A stretch of 64,000 nt of DNA from Glycomyces fuscus (GTDB lineage Bacteria; Actinomycetota; Actinomycetes; Streptosporangiales; Streptosporangiaceae): NCBI GenBank assembly GCA_002529455.1, contig NYMS01000054.1, forward strand, positions 1 to 64,000, in the 5' to 3' direction. Under the pieces are notes generated by a model. The model was not told the origin of the DNA and did no database searches. It saw only the letters and a program-made list of their open reading frames with translations. The translations under genes and the position numbers were made by a program. Below, in pieces: positions 24,358-32,509 of this stretch (its first letter is position 1; each line of letters begins with the position of its first letter).

Positions 24358-25548
24358 GTGAGCGAGACCAGCGAACCACCGCCGCCGACCTCTGCGGCTC
24401 CTGCCTCCGCGTCCCCGGAGGCCCCGGTCCGGCCGGTGCCTCCGGGGACGGCCGGGGAGGTGCCGCCCCGGAGGGCACCGGCCTCCCCGGCCCCGGGGCC
24501 GGCGGCCCCCGAGCCCGCGGCCGCGTCCTCCGCCGGCAACGCGGTGGCCGCCCGCCGCGCGCGCCGGATCGGCGGCCTGGCCCTGATGCTCCTGCTCCTG
24601 TCCCTCGCCGCCCTGGCCAGCGTGCTCATCGGCGCCCGCGCGCTCACCCCCGCGACCGTGTGGCTGGCCCTGACCTCCACCGCGGGCGCCGAGGCCGACA
24701 TCATCGTCAACGAGATCCGCCTGCCGCGTACCGCGCTCGGCCTGCTCGCCGGGATCAGCCTGGGCCTGGGCGGCGCCCTCATGCAGGGGCACACCCGCAA
24801 CCCCCTGGGCGACCCCAGCATCCTCGGCGTCACCTTCGGCGCCGCCCTCGCCGTGGTGCTGGGCATCCTGTTCCTCGACATCACCACGCTCTACACCCAG
24901 GCCTGGTTCGCCTTCGCGGGCGCCGCCGTGGCCTCCGTCGCGGTCTACGCCATCGGCTCGGTCCCCGGGCGCGGCCCCACACCCATCACCCTGGCCCTGG
25001 CCGGGACCGCCGTGAGCTGGATGTGCTACTCCCTGGTCTCGGGGCTGGTCCTGCTCGACGAGTCGACCATGGAGAGCTTCCGGTTCTGGCGGGTGGGCTC
25101 CCTGGTGGGCCGCGACCCCTCGATCCTCGCCCCCATGGCGCCCGTGGTCGCCGTCGGCACCGTCCTGGCCCTGGCCAACGCCCGCGCCCTCAACGCCCTG
25201 GCACTGGGGGAGGACACCGCGCGCGCCCTGGGCTTCCAGGTCGGCCGCGCCCGCGTCACCGGGCTGCTCGCCATCACCCTGCTCACCGGCGTGACCGTCG
25301 CGGCCTGCGGCCCCATCGCCTTCGTCGGGCTGATCGTGCCGCACCTGGCACGCGGCATCGTCGGCGCCGACTACCGCTGGCTGCTGCCCTACTCCGCGCT
25401 GATGGGCGCGGTCCTGCTCCTGGCCGCCGACGTCCTGGGCCGCTTCCTCGCGCCACCGGGAGAACTCCAGGTCGGCGTGGTGCTCGCCCTCCTCGGCGCG
25501 CCCTTCTTCGTCCACATCGTCCGCCGCCGGAGGCTGCTCTCCCTATGA
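24358..25548 (+). CDS. FecCD-type ferric-siderophore permease, subunit 1
   Basis: This 396-residue permease of the BtuC/FecCD/FhuB family has about ten membrane helices after an unusual 60-residue Pro/Ala-rich cytoplasmic leader. The family motifs are RLPRTALGLLAGISLGLGGA, GHTRNPLGDPSILGV and GPIAFVGLIVPHLAR, the last being the coupling region to the ATPase. The GTG start at 24358 follows GGGGAG. Its stop overlaps the next permease start (ATGA). It forms the membrane channel with subunit 2. Confidence 0.94.
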   Translation: MSETSEPPPPTSAAPASASPEAPVRPVPPGTAGEVPPRRAPASPAPGPAAPEPAAASSAGNAVAARRARRIGGLALMLLLLSLAALASVLIGARALTPATVWLALTSTAGAEADIIVNEIRLPRTALGLLAGISLGLGGALMQGHTRNPLGDPSILGVTFGAALAVVLGILFLDITTLYTQAWFAFAGAAVASVAVYAIGSVPGRGPTPITLALAGTAVSWMCYSLVSGLVLLDESTMESFRFWRVGSLVGRDPSILAPMAPVVAVGTVLALANARALNALALGEDTARALGFQVGRARVTGLLAITLLTGVTVAACGPIAFVGLIVPHLARGIVGADYRWLLPYSALMGAVLLLAADVLGRFLAPPGELQVGVVLALLGAPFFVHIVRRRRLLSL

Positions 25549-26732
25549 CCTCCACCCCTCCCAGGGCCTCCCGCCACTCCGGGGACACCCTTGCCGCGAC
25601 CTCCGCCCCCGCCCCCGGCGGTGCCCGCCGGCGCGCCCGCGCCCCCCACCCGGGCCGGGACCGCGCCCGGACCGCCCTGGCCAACCGCGGCCGCGCCGTC
25701 CGCCTGGGCCCGCTCTCCGTCCCGCTGCGCCCCCGCCTGGCCCTCCTCGGACTGCTGACCACCCTGGTCCTCTTCGCCCTGGTGACGCTCAACCTCTCGG
25801 TCGGGGAGGTGTTCCTCTCCCCGGCCCGGGTGTGGGCCAACGTCGTCGGCACCACCTACGACGACTACTTCACGGTCTGGCGGGTCCGCATGCCCCGCGT
25901 GGTGGTGGGCATGCTCGCCGGGGCCGCCCTGGCCGCCGCGGGCGCCATCACGCAGACCATCATGCGCAACCCCCTCGCCAGCCCCGACCTGCTCGGCGTC
26001 ACCCACGGAGCCAGCGCGGGCGTGGTCGCGGTGATGGCCTTCGGCGGCAGCTACGGCATCATCAGCGGGCCCCTCGCCGACATCGGCGTCCCCGCCCTGG
26101 CCCTGCTCGGCGGCCTGGCCGCGGGCGTCCTGTGCTACGGACTGGCCTGGCGGGGCGGCATCGATGGGTTCCGCCTGCTGCTGGTGGGCGTGGGCGTGTC
26201 CACGGTGCTCATGAACCTCACCCTGTGGATGCTCACCCTGGGGGAGGTCAGCGACACCGGGCGGGCCATGGTGTGGATCTCGGGCAGCCTGTCCATGCGC
26301 ACCTGGCAGGACGCGGTCCCCGTCGCCGCGGCCCTCCTCGTCCTCCTGCCCCTGGCCCTGGCGGCCGCGCGCACCCTGGACGTGCTGTCCTACGGCGACG
26401 ACGTGGTCCGCGGCCTGGGCGTGCGGCTCGAACGCGCCCGCACCGCCATGCTGGTGCTGGCCGTCCTCCTGGCCGCCTTCGGCACCTCCGCCGCCGGGCC
26501 GATCCTGTTCGTGTCACTGGCCTGCCCGCAGATCGCGCTGCGCCTGGCCCGCACCTCCCGGCCGCCGGTCCTGCTCTCCGCCCTCGTCGGCGCCGCCCTG
26601 ACCTGCGCCGCCGACCTGCTCGCCCGCAACCTGGTCGGCGTCCAGCTCCCGGTCGGCATCGTCACCGGCTGCCTGGGCGCCCTCTACCTCGTCTACCTGC
26701 TCGTCCGCGGCAACCGAAAGGCACAGGCGTGA
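25545..26732 (+). CDS. FecCD-type ferric-siderophore permease, subunit 2
   Basis: This 395-residue partner permease has a 60-residue basic leader, then the conserved RMPRVVVGMLAGAALAAAGA, IMRNPLASPDLLGVTHGAS and GPILFVSLACPQIALRLAR. It starts by ATGA overlap with the first permease and ends in a GTGA overlap with the ATPase gene, so the three are translationally coupled. Two distinct permeases form a heterodimer in the FepD/FepG pattern. Confidence 0.94.
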   Translation: MTSTPPRASRHSGDTLAATSAPAPGGARRRARAPHPGRDRARTALANRGRAVRLGPLSVPLRPRLALLGLLTTLVLFALVTLNLSVGEVFLSPARVWANVVGTTYDDYFTVWRVRMPRVVVGMLAGAALAAAGAITQTIMRNPLASPDLLGVTHGASAGVVAVMAFGGSYGIISGPLADIGVPALALLGGLAAGVLCYGLAWRGGIDGFRLLLVGVGVSTVLMNLTLWMLTLGEVSDTGRAMVWISGSLSMRTWQDAVPVAAALLVLLPLALAAARTLDVLSYGDDVVRGLGVRLERARTAMLVLAVLLAAFGTSAAGPILFVSLACPQIALRLARTSRPPVLLSALVGAALTCAADLLARNLVGVQLPVGIVTGCLGALYLVYLLVRGNRKAQA

Positions 26733-27685
26733 CCACACACTCCGCCCGAACGCGGGCCACCTCCGAGTCCGCCACCACCTCCGACACCGACGGCGCCACC
26801 ATGACGAACGACACCGCTCACGCCGCGGGCTCCGCGCACACCATCGCCGCTCCCGCCCCGGCCGCGGCCACCGCCCCGGCCACCGTCCCGGTCCGGCTGA
26901 GCGCGCGCGGCCTCACCCTGGCCTACGACGACCACACCGTCGTCGAGGGCCTGGACACCGACATCGTCGAGGGCACCATCACCTGCGTCATCGGCCCCAA
27001 CGGCTGCGGCAAGTCCACCATGCTGCGCGCCCTGGGGCGGCTCATGAAGCCCCGGGCGGGCCTGGTGGAGCTCGACGGCCGCGACATCCACCGCGTGCCC
27101 ACCCGCGAGGTCGCCGAGGTGCTGGGCGTGCTGCCCCAGCAGCCCGTGGCGCCGGACGGGCTCACCGTCGCCGACCTGGTGGCCCGCGGTCGGCACCCCT
27201 CCCAGCGCTGGTACCGGCAGTGGTCGGGTGAGGACCACCGGGCGGTCTCCGACGCCCTGGAGCAGACGGGGCTGCTGGAGCTGGCCGACAGCCCGTTGCA
27301 GGAGCTGTCCGGCGGCCAGCGCCAGCGCGCGTGGATCTCCATGGTGCTGGCCCAGGGCACCGACCTCCTGCTGCTGGACGAGCCCACGACCTTCCTGGAC
27401 CTGGTCCACCAGGTCGACGTGCTGGACCTGGTGCGCGACCTGCACCTGCACGGCGGACGCACCATCGTCATGGTGCTGCACGACCTCAACCTCGCCGCCC
27501 GCTACGCCGACACCGTCGTCACCATGCGCGCGGGCCGCGTGGTGGCCAGCGGCGCCCCCGCCGACGTGCTCACCCCCGAACTGCTGCGCGAGGCCTTCGA
27601 CCTGGAGGCGGTCGTGGTGGAGGACCCCGTCACCGGCGGACCCATGGTGGTCCCGGTCGGCCGCAGCGGAGTTCAGCACGCCTGA
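26729..27685 (+). CDS. Ferric-siderophore ABC transporter ATPase
   Basis: This 318-residue ATPase of the FepC/FecE class has Walker A IGPNGCGKST, signature LSGGQRQRAWISMVL, Walker B LLLLDEPTTFLDL and switch histidine VLHDLNLAARYA. A low-complexity Thr/Ala leader of about 55 residues precedes the domain; an internal ATG at 26801 is an alternative start but still leaves a leader. GTG 26729 has AAAGG upstream and overlaps the permease stop. It is the last gene of the uptake operon. Confidence 0.92.
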   Translation: MTTHSARTRATSESATTSDTDGATMTNDTAHAAGSAHTIAAPAPAAATAPATVPVRLSARGLTLAYDDHTVVEGLDTDIVEGTITCVIGPNGCGKSTMLRALGRLMKPRAGLVELDGRDIHRVPTREVAEVLGVLPQQPVAPDGLTVADLVARGRHPSQRWYRQWSGEDHRAVSDALEQTGLLELADSPLQELSGGQRQRAWISMVLAQGTDLLLLDEPTTFLDLVHQVDVLDLVRDLHLHGGRTIVMVLHDLNLAARYADTVVTMRAGRVVASGAPADVLTPELLREAFDLEAVVVEDPVTGGPMVVPVGRSGVQHA

Positions 27686-27691
27686 GCCCGC

Positions 27692-27711
27692 CCGGCCGCC
27701 GTGGCGGCCGG
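27692..27711 (+). terminator. Hairpin after the siderophore uptake operon
   Basis: A 9-bp inverted repeat (CCGGCCGCC / GGCGGCCGG) lies 7 nt after the ATPase stop. It has no U-tract. Confidence 0.5.
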
Positions 27712-28033
27712 CACGGCCGGCCCTCCTCCCGCCGCCGCGGCGGGCACCGCGCCCCCGCCCACCGCGGCGGAGGGCACCGCACCGGTGCCCTCCCCCCTCC
27801 CCACGGGTGACGGCATGCCCGGAAACCCGCCCGAGCGGTAACCGTTTCCCGCCCGCGCCGCCACCCCGCCGGGCGCCGAATCACGGGAGGGAGGACAACT
27901 CCAGGGACGGTTGCGGGCGTGTCACGTGGACCCGTCGGGTGTCGTACGCCATGATCACGACCGAACCCGACGATGTGTGTCCATACGTATTCCCAGCGTG
28001 ACCTACCAGGGCATGCGCCGGAGTTGTAGGCGC

Positions 28034-28055
28034 GTTCACTTCGGTTTCACCTGCG
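28034..28055 (+). promoter_or_regulatory. PHO box, two 11-nt direct repeat units
   Basis: The units GTTCACTTCGG and TTTCACCTGCG are adjacent, and each matches 10 of 11 positions of the Streptomyces PhoP unit G(G/T)TCAYYYR(G/C)G. They lie 132 nt before the phosphatase start. Confidence 0.75.
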
Positions 28056-28187
28056 TGTTTGGAATTTCGGCCAAGGTCGAGAGCGTCCGGCGGAGCATCC
28101 CGTCGGACCAGGAGAGAACCCGCGCGCCCCGGTCCGACCCCGCACCGGCGGAGCGCGTGGGAGCAGGACGATCCCCAAGGAGAAGGT

Positions 28188-30212
28188 GTGCCCGAATCCG
28201 CGCCCCGCCGCCGCCAGCTGCCGTTGATCGGCCAGGTCGGTGGTGGTCGTTCCCGTGCGACATGCAGACTGCGCTGCGGCGACGCCTGTTTCCACCCGGC
28301 TCCCAACACCAGTGACAACCCCTACTTCGGGGACATCCTCGCCAAGGCGCTCTCCCGCCGCTCCATCATCCAGGCCGGTGCCGTGAGCGCCGGAGCGGGC
28401 GCGCTCGGCCTCTCCGCGCTCAGCCCGGCCTCCGCCGACCGCCGCGGCCCCAACCGGCCCCACCCCTCCCCGCGGCCCACCTTCACCAGCGTCCAGCCCA
28501 ACAACGACGACAAGATCACCATCCCCCGGGGCTACGACCAGCACGTGATCATCCGCTGGGGCGAGCCGGTGCTGCCCGGTGCTCCCGAGTTCGACGTCCA
28601 CAACCAGACCGCCGAGGCCCAGGCCCAGCAGTTCGGCTACAACTGCGACTACGTCGGATTCCACCAGCTCGACGACGACCACGCCCTGCTGTGGGTCAAC
28701 CACGAGTACACCAACGAGGAACTGATGTTCCCGGGGTACACCAACGGGAACGCGGCCACCGAGGAGCAGGTCCGCACCGCGATGGCCGCCCACGGCGGCT
28801 CCATCGTCGAGCTGGAGCGCGAGGGCCGCACCGGCAAGTGGGTGCTGTCCACGGGCGAGCGCGCCTTCAACCGCCGCGTCACCGCCGAGACCCCCATCCG
28901 CATCACCGGCCCCGCCGCCGGGCACGACCTGCTCAGGACGGCGGAGGACCCCACCGGCACGCTGGTCAGGGGCATGCTCAACAACTGCGCGGGCGGCATG
29001 ACCCCGTGGGGGACCTTCCTCACCGCCGAGGAGAACTTCAACCAGTACTTCGCCAACGGCTCCGGGTCCGCCGAGACCAGGCGCTACGGCATCGGCACCG
29101 GTGCCACGGGCCGCCGCTGGGAGCGCTTCGAGGAGCGCTTCGACCTCTCCAAGCACCCCAACGAGGCCAACCGCTTCGGCTACATCGTCGAGGTCGACCC
29201 GCTCGACCCCGGGTCCGAGCCGCGCAAGCGCACCATGCTCGGCCGCTTCAAGCACGAGGGCGCCACCACCCGCCTGGCAGAGGACGGCCGGGTCGTGGCC
29301 TACATGGGCGACGACGAGCGCTTCGACTACATGTACAAGTTCGTCAGCGCCAAGAAGTACGTGGAGGGCTCCCGCCGCCACAACCTCACCCTGCTCGACT
29401 CCGGCACCCTGTACGTGGCCCGCCTCTCCGGCAACAGCCCCGCCGAGGAGTTCGACGGCTCCGGCGCGCTGCCCGCCGACGGCGAGTTCGACGGCTCGGG
29501 CGAGTGGGTCGCGCTGTGCACCGACACCGAGAGCTTCGTCGACGGCTTCAGCGTCGCCGAGGTGCTCATCCACACCCGCCTGGCCGCCGACACCATGGGC
29601 GCCACCAAGATGGACCGCCCCGAGGACTTCGAGCCGAGCCCGGTCACCGGCAAGGTCTACTGCGCGCTGACCAACAACTCCGCCCGCGAGCCCGGCCAGG
29701 CCGACGAGCCCAACCCGCGCGGCCCCAACCGGCACGGCCACATCCTGGAGATCGTCGAGGAGGGCGACGACGCCGCGGCCACCTCCTTCGCCTGGAACGT
29801 GCCGCTGGTGTGCGGCGACCCCGAGGACGAGAACACCTACTACGCGGGCTTCGACAAGTCCAAGGTCATGCCGATCTCGGCGCCGGACAACCTGACCTTC
29901 GACAAGGACGGCAACCTGTGGATCTCCACGGACGGCCAGCCCGGCGCCCTGGGGATCAACGACGGCCTGCACGTCATGCCGGTCGAGGGCCGCTTCCGCG
30001 GTGAGCTGAAGACCTTCGCCACCGTCCCGGTCGGCGCGGAGGCCTGCGGCCCCTTCGTCACCAAGGACGGCAAGACGGTGTTCCTGGCTCCCCAGCACCC
30101 GGGTGACGGCGGCAGCTTCGAGGCGCCCACCAGCACCTGGCCCGACGGCGACTTCCCGCGCCCGTCCGTGGTGTGCATCTGGCACTCCGCGGGCCGCGAG
30201 GTCGGCAGGTAG
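28188..30212 (+). CDS. PhoX-family (DUF839) Tat-exported phosphatase
   Basis: This 674-residue protein of the PhoX/DUF839 family comprises Ca/Fe-dependent phosphatases with a beta-propeller fold. A twin-arginine motif (SRRSIIQAG, near residue 60) and hydrophobic stretch ending SPASA form a Tat signal after an unusually long N-terminal region with four cysteines (TCRLRCGDACFHP has three of them). PhoX landmarks are LLWVNHEYTNEE, NNCAGGMTPWGTFLTAEENF, GRFKHEGA, MGDDERFDYMYKFV, MDRPEDFEPSP and LTNNS. GTG 28188 has AAGGAG 5 nt upstream. The PHO box upstream implies induction at low phosphate. Confidence 0.92.
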   Translation: MPESAPRRRQLPLIGQVGGGRSRATCRLRCGDACFHPAPNTSDNPYFGDILAKALSRRSIIQAGAVSAGAGALGLSALSPASADRRGPNRPHPSPRPTFTSVQPNNDDKITIPRGYDQHVIIRWGEPVLPGAPEFDVHNQTAEAQAQQFGYNCDYVGFHQLDDDHALLWVNHEYTNEELMFPGYTNGNAATEEQVRTAMAAHGGSIVELEREGRTGKWVLSTGERAFNRRVTAETPIRITGPAAGHDLLRTAEDPTGTLVRGMLNNCAGGMTPWGTFLTAEENFNQYFANGSGSAETRRYGIGTGATGRRWERFEERFDLSKHPNEANRFGYIVEVDPLDPGSEPRKRTMLGRFKHEGATTRLAEDGRVVAYMGDDERFDYMYKFVSAKKYVEGSRRHNLTLLDSGTLYVARLSGNSPAEEFDGSGALPADGEFDGSGEWVALCTDTESFVDGFSVAEVLIHTRLAADTMGATKMDRPEDFEPSPVTGKVYCALTNNSAREPGQADEPNPRGPNRHGHILEIVEEGDDAAATSFAWNVPLVCGDPEDENTYYAGFDKSKVMPISAPDNLTFDKDGNLWISTDGQPGALGINDGLHVMPVEGRFRGELKTFATVPVGAEACGPFVTKDGKTVFLAPQHPGDGGSFEAPTSTWPDGDFPRPSVVCIWHSAGREVGR

Positions 30213-30246
30213 CCCGGACCCCCTGCCGCCGGCGGGGACGACGACC

Positions 30247-30286
30247 ACCGGCCCCGGCTTCCATCGTGGGGGCTGCCGGGGCCGGT
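30247..30286 (+). terminator. Hairpin after the PhoX gene
   Basis: A 12-bp stem (ACCGGCCCCGGC / GCCGGGGCCGGT) with a 16-nt loop lies 34 nt after the stop, followed by TCTCCC. Confidence 0.6.
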
Positions 30287-30345
30287 TCTCCCGTGTCCGC
30301 GGAGCCCGCTCCGCGAAGGGCCGCCGCGGACGCGTCCGCGGCGCC

Positions 30346-30374
30346 GGCCTCCCCCCGCCTCGCGGGGGGAGGCC
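30346..30374. terminator. Strong hairpin between convergent PhoX and GNAT genes
   Basis: A 13-bp perfect stem with a 3-nt CTC loop ends one base before the GNAT stop codon. A 22-bp perfect palindrome at 30322-30343 stands next to it. Confidence 0.7.
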
Positions 30375-30375
30375 C

Positions 30376-30825
30376 TCACAGCACTTTCTCGAAGCAGAGC
30401 GAGGAGGGCACGTCGGCGTAGGCGCCGAAGCCGGGGATGGGCGTGTACCCCGACCGCGTGTAGAACCGCACCGCGTCGGGCTGGCGGTCACCCGTCTCCA
30501 GGCGCAGGCACTTCCAGCCCTGGTCGCGGGCCCAGCCCTCCAGCGCCTCCAGGATCAACGGCGCCGCGCCCGAGCCGCGCCGCTCGGGCCGGACGTACAT
30601 CCGCTTGACCTCGCCCGACGCGTCGCCGAGGTCGCGCAGCCCGCCGCAGCCCACGGCCTCGCCCGCCGCGTCGCGGGCCACCACGAACACCGCGACGTCC
30701 CCGGCGGAGGGGGCCACCCCGGGCTCGGAGTCGGGGGTGCCGTACCGTTCGGCGATCTCCGCCCGCTGGCCGGCCCGCAGGGCGACGGCGTCGGGATCGT
30801 CCCAGGAAACCTCGTCTACACGCAT
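30376..30825 (-). CDS. GNAT-family N-acetyltransferase
   Basis: This 149-residue protein is a single GNAT domain. It has the acetyl-CoA pyrophosphate loop VRPERRGSGAAPLI, preceded by GEVKRMYV, then LRLETGDRQPDAVRFYTRSGY. Such stand-alone GNATs acetylate small amines or proteins; the substrate is unknown. ATG 30825 is taken because it begins the conserved domain. It lies 71 nt downstream of the isochorismate synthase start-to-stop block on the same strand and may be cotranscribed with it. Confidence 0.85.
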   Translation of the reverse strand: MRVDEVSWDDPDAVALRAGQRAEIAERYGTPDSEPGVAPSAGDVAVFVVARDAAGEAVGCGGLRDLGDASGEVKRMYVRPERRGSGAAPLILEALEGWARDQGWKCLRLETGDRQPDAVRFYTRSGYTPIPGFGAYADVPSSLCFEKVL

Positions 30826-30895
30826 GGGCGCCACGCTAGCGGCGCCGTGTTTCGGGGACGTGAAATCCCGCGCGGACGCCAACCCCCGCCCGAGC

Positions 30896-32176
30896 TCAGG
30901 CGGGGTCGGCGAGGGCCTCGCGCATCACCCGGAACTTGGACTCGGTCTCGGCCAGCTCCGACTCCGGGTCGGACTGGGCGACGATGCCCCCTCCGGCGAA
31001 CAGCCGGGCGCGCGCGCCCTCCACGCGGGCGCAGCGCAGGGCGATGCCCCACTCGGCGTTGCCCGCGCCGTCCAGCCACCCGACCGGGCCGGCGTAGCCG
31101 CCCCGGTCCATGCCCTCGGCCTCCGCGATCAGCCGCATGGCCGCCGCGGTGGGGGTGCCGCCCACGGCCGCGGTGGGGTGCAGGGCCGCGACCGCGTCCA
31201 GCGCCGAGACCCCGGGCGACAGGCGGGCCCGCGCGGGGGTGGCCAGGTGCTGCACGTTGGCGAGTGCGAGCAGGCGGGGCCGCTCGGGTACGTCCAGCTC
31301 CTCGGTGAGCGGTTCCAGCGCCGCGCGCAGGGAGTCCACGGCCATGCGGTGCTCGTCCACGTCCTTGGCCGAGCCCAGCAGCTCCTCGCCCAGGAGCCGG
31401 TCGCCGTCGGGGTCCTCGCCCCGGGGGCGGGTCCCGGCCAGCACCAGCGAGGAGAGCTGGTCGCCCTCGCGGCGCAGCAGCAGCTCGGGGGTGGCCCCGA
31501 CCATGCCGTCCACGGAGAAGGTGAAGCAGCTGGGGAAGCGCAGCCGCAGCCGCTCCAGCAGGGTGCGCACGTCGATGGGGGCGTCGGCCTCGGCCAGGGC
31601 GTCGCGCGCCAGCACGGCCTTGTCGAGCTCCCCCGCCCGGATGCGCGCGACGGTGGCGGCCACCGCGGCCGTCCACTGCTCGCCGGTCAGCGACCCCGCG
31701 CCCCAGGAGAGCGGGCCGACGGGCCGCGGCTCGGACGCCGGGTGGAGCGGCTCGGCCGGGTGCGCCCCCGGCGCGTCGGCGACGGTGGTCAGCCAGGTGC
31801 GGCCGCCGCGCCGTCCGACCAGTACGCGCGGCACCACCAGGGCCGACCCCGCGGAGGAGGGGGCGAAGGCGAAGGTGCCGAACGCGACCAGGCCGGTGCC
31901 GGGCACCCCCACCTCGTCGTGGACCTCGGCGCGCCCGGTGAGGGCGTTCACCCACCGGGCGGCCTCGGTGAAGCGGGTGGTGTCGGTGGGCTCGGCCGTG
32001 CCGGGCCCGCCGTCCAGGTCCAGCCGCGCGGCCCGCCCCCAGCCCACGATGCCCTCGTCGCCGGTCAGCCAGGCCAGCGGGGAGTCCGCGGGCAGGCGGT
32101 GCACCAGGTCGGCGGTGTGGTCGCGCAGGGCGACGGTGCGGACGAACAGTCGGGGCGGGCTCAGGGCGGCGTTCAC
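30896..32176 (-). CDS. menF: Isochorismate synthase (MenF/EntC type)
   Basis: The enzyme (426 residues) converts chorismate to isochorismate. The chorismate-binding domain has ELDKAVLARDA, FTFSVDGMVGATPELLLRR, the ALHPTAAVGGTPT active-site stretch, GWLDGAGNAEWGIALRCA and the metal-binding GGGIVAQSDPESELAETE. It supplies the substrate of MenD, which otherwise lacks a partner in the menaquinone cluster 20 kb away. No DHB-type siderophore genes (entA, entB, entE) are nearby, so menaquinone is the likely use. The GTG start at 32176 has only a weak G-rich site. Confidence 0.9.
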   Translation of the reverse strand: MNAALSPPRLFVRTVALRDHTADLVHRLPADSPLAWLTGDEGIVGWGRAARLDLDGGPGTAEPTDTTRFTEAARWVNALTGRAEVHDEVGVPGTGLVAFGTFAFAPSSAGSALVVPRVLVGRRGGRTWLTTVADAPGAHPAEPLHPASEPRPVGPLSWGAGSLTGEQWTAAVAATVARIRAGELDKAVLARDALAEADAPIDVRTLLERLRLRFPSCFTFSVDGMVGATPELLLRREGDQLSSLVLAGTRPRGEDPDGDRLLGEELLGSAKDVDEHRMAVDSLRAALEPLTEELDVPERPRLLALANVQHLATPARARLSPGVSALDAVAALHPTAAVGGTPTAAAMRLIAEAEGMDRGGYAGPVGWLDGAGNAEWGIALRCARVEGARARLFAGGGIVAQSDPESELAETESKFRVMREALADPA

Positions 32177-32509
32177 GGTCCCCGAGTCTAGAACCTCGTC
32201 TGGGACGGTGTGTCCGGTATCGACCGTGGTGGCCGCGGTGCGCGGCGTGCCGTATTCCCCCGCGGCCCCCGGTCCGGGGCCGCCGCCGTGGCCCGGCCTT
32301 TGCCCCCGCGTGGCGGGGACCGGACCTGCGGGCCGCCCGCGTCGGCGCTCCGGTGGCCTGTGCGGATTTTCCCCCGCCATGGGGTGTGCGAGGTTATCCA
32401 CAGATTGCCGCGATCTTGTCCGAAAATTGACTTCCTGACCTACTCTGGTTCGCGGCGCGACGCCACGGTGACGGCGGTGCGCGACGACCCCGCAGAGGAG
32501 ACCTGCTCC
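32177..32509. other. Divergent promoter region
   Basis: These 333 bases separate the isochorismate synthase (minus) from the lipoprotein glycosidase (plus). The right half is AT-richer and includes TTATCCACA at 32394-32402, a single DnaA-box-like 9-mer, and TTGACT at about 32428. No gene was seen. Confidence 0.5.

Larger units (their letters stand above)
27686..28187. other. Intergenic region with terminator and PHO box
   Basis: No gene is seen in these 502 bases. It begins with a hairpin (27692-27711) and further GC-rich inverted repeats. It then becomes less GC-rich from about 27950 and contains the PHO box at 28034-28055 ahead of the phosphatase gene. Confidence 0.65.

Noticed and set aside
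30896..32176. Catechol-siderophore (EntC) function for the isochorismate synthase
   Set aside because: No entA, entB, entE or NRPS genes are in the window, while menD needs isochorismate.
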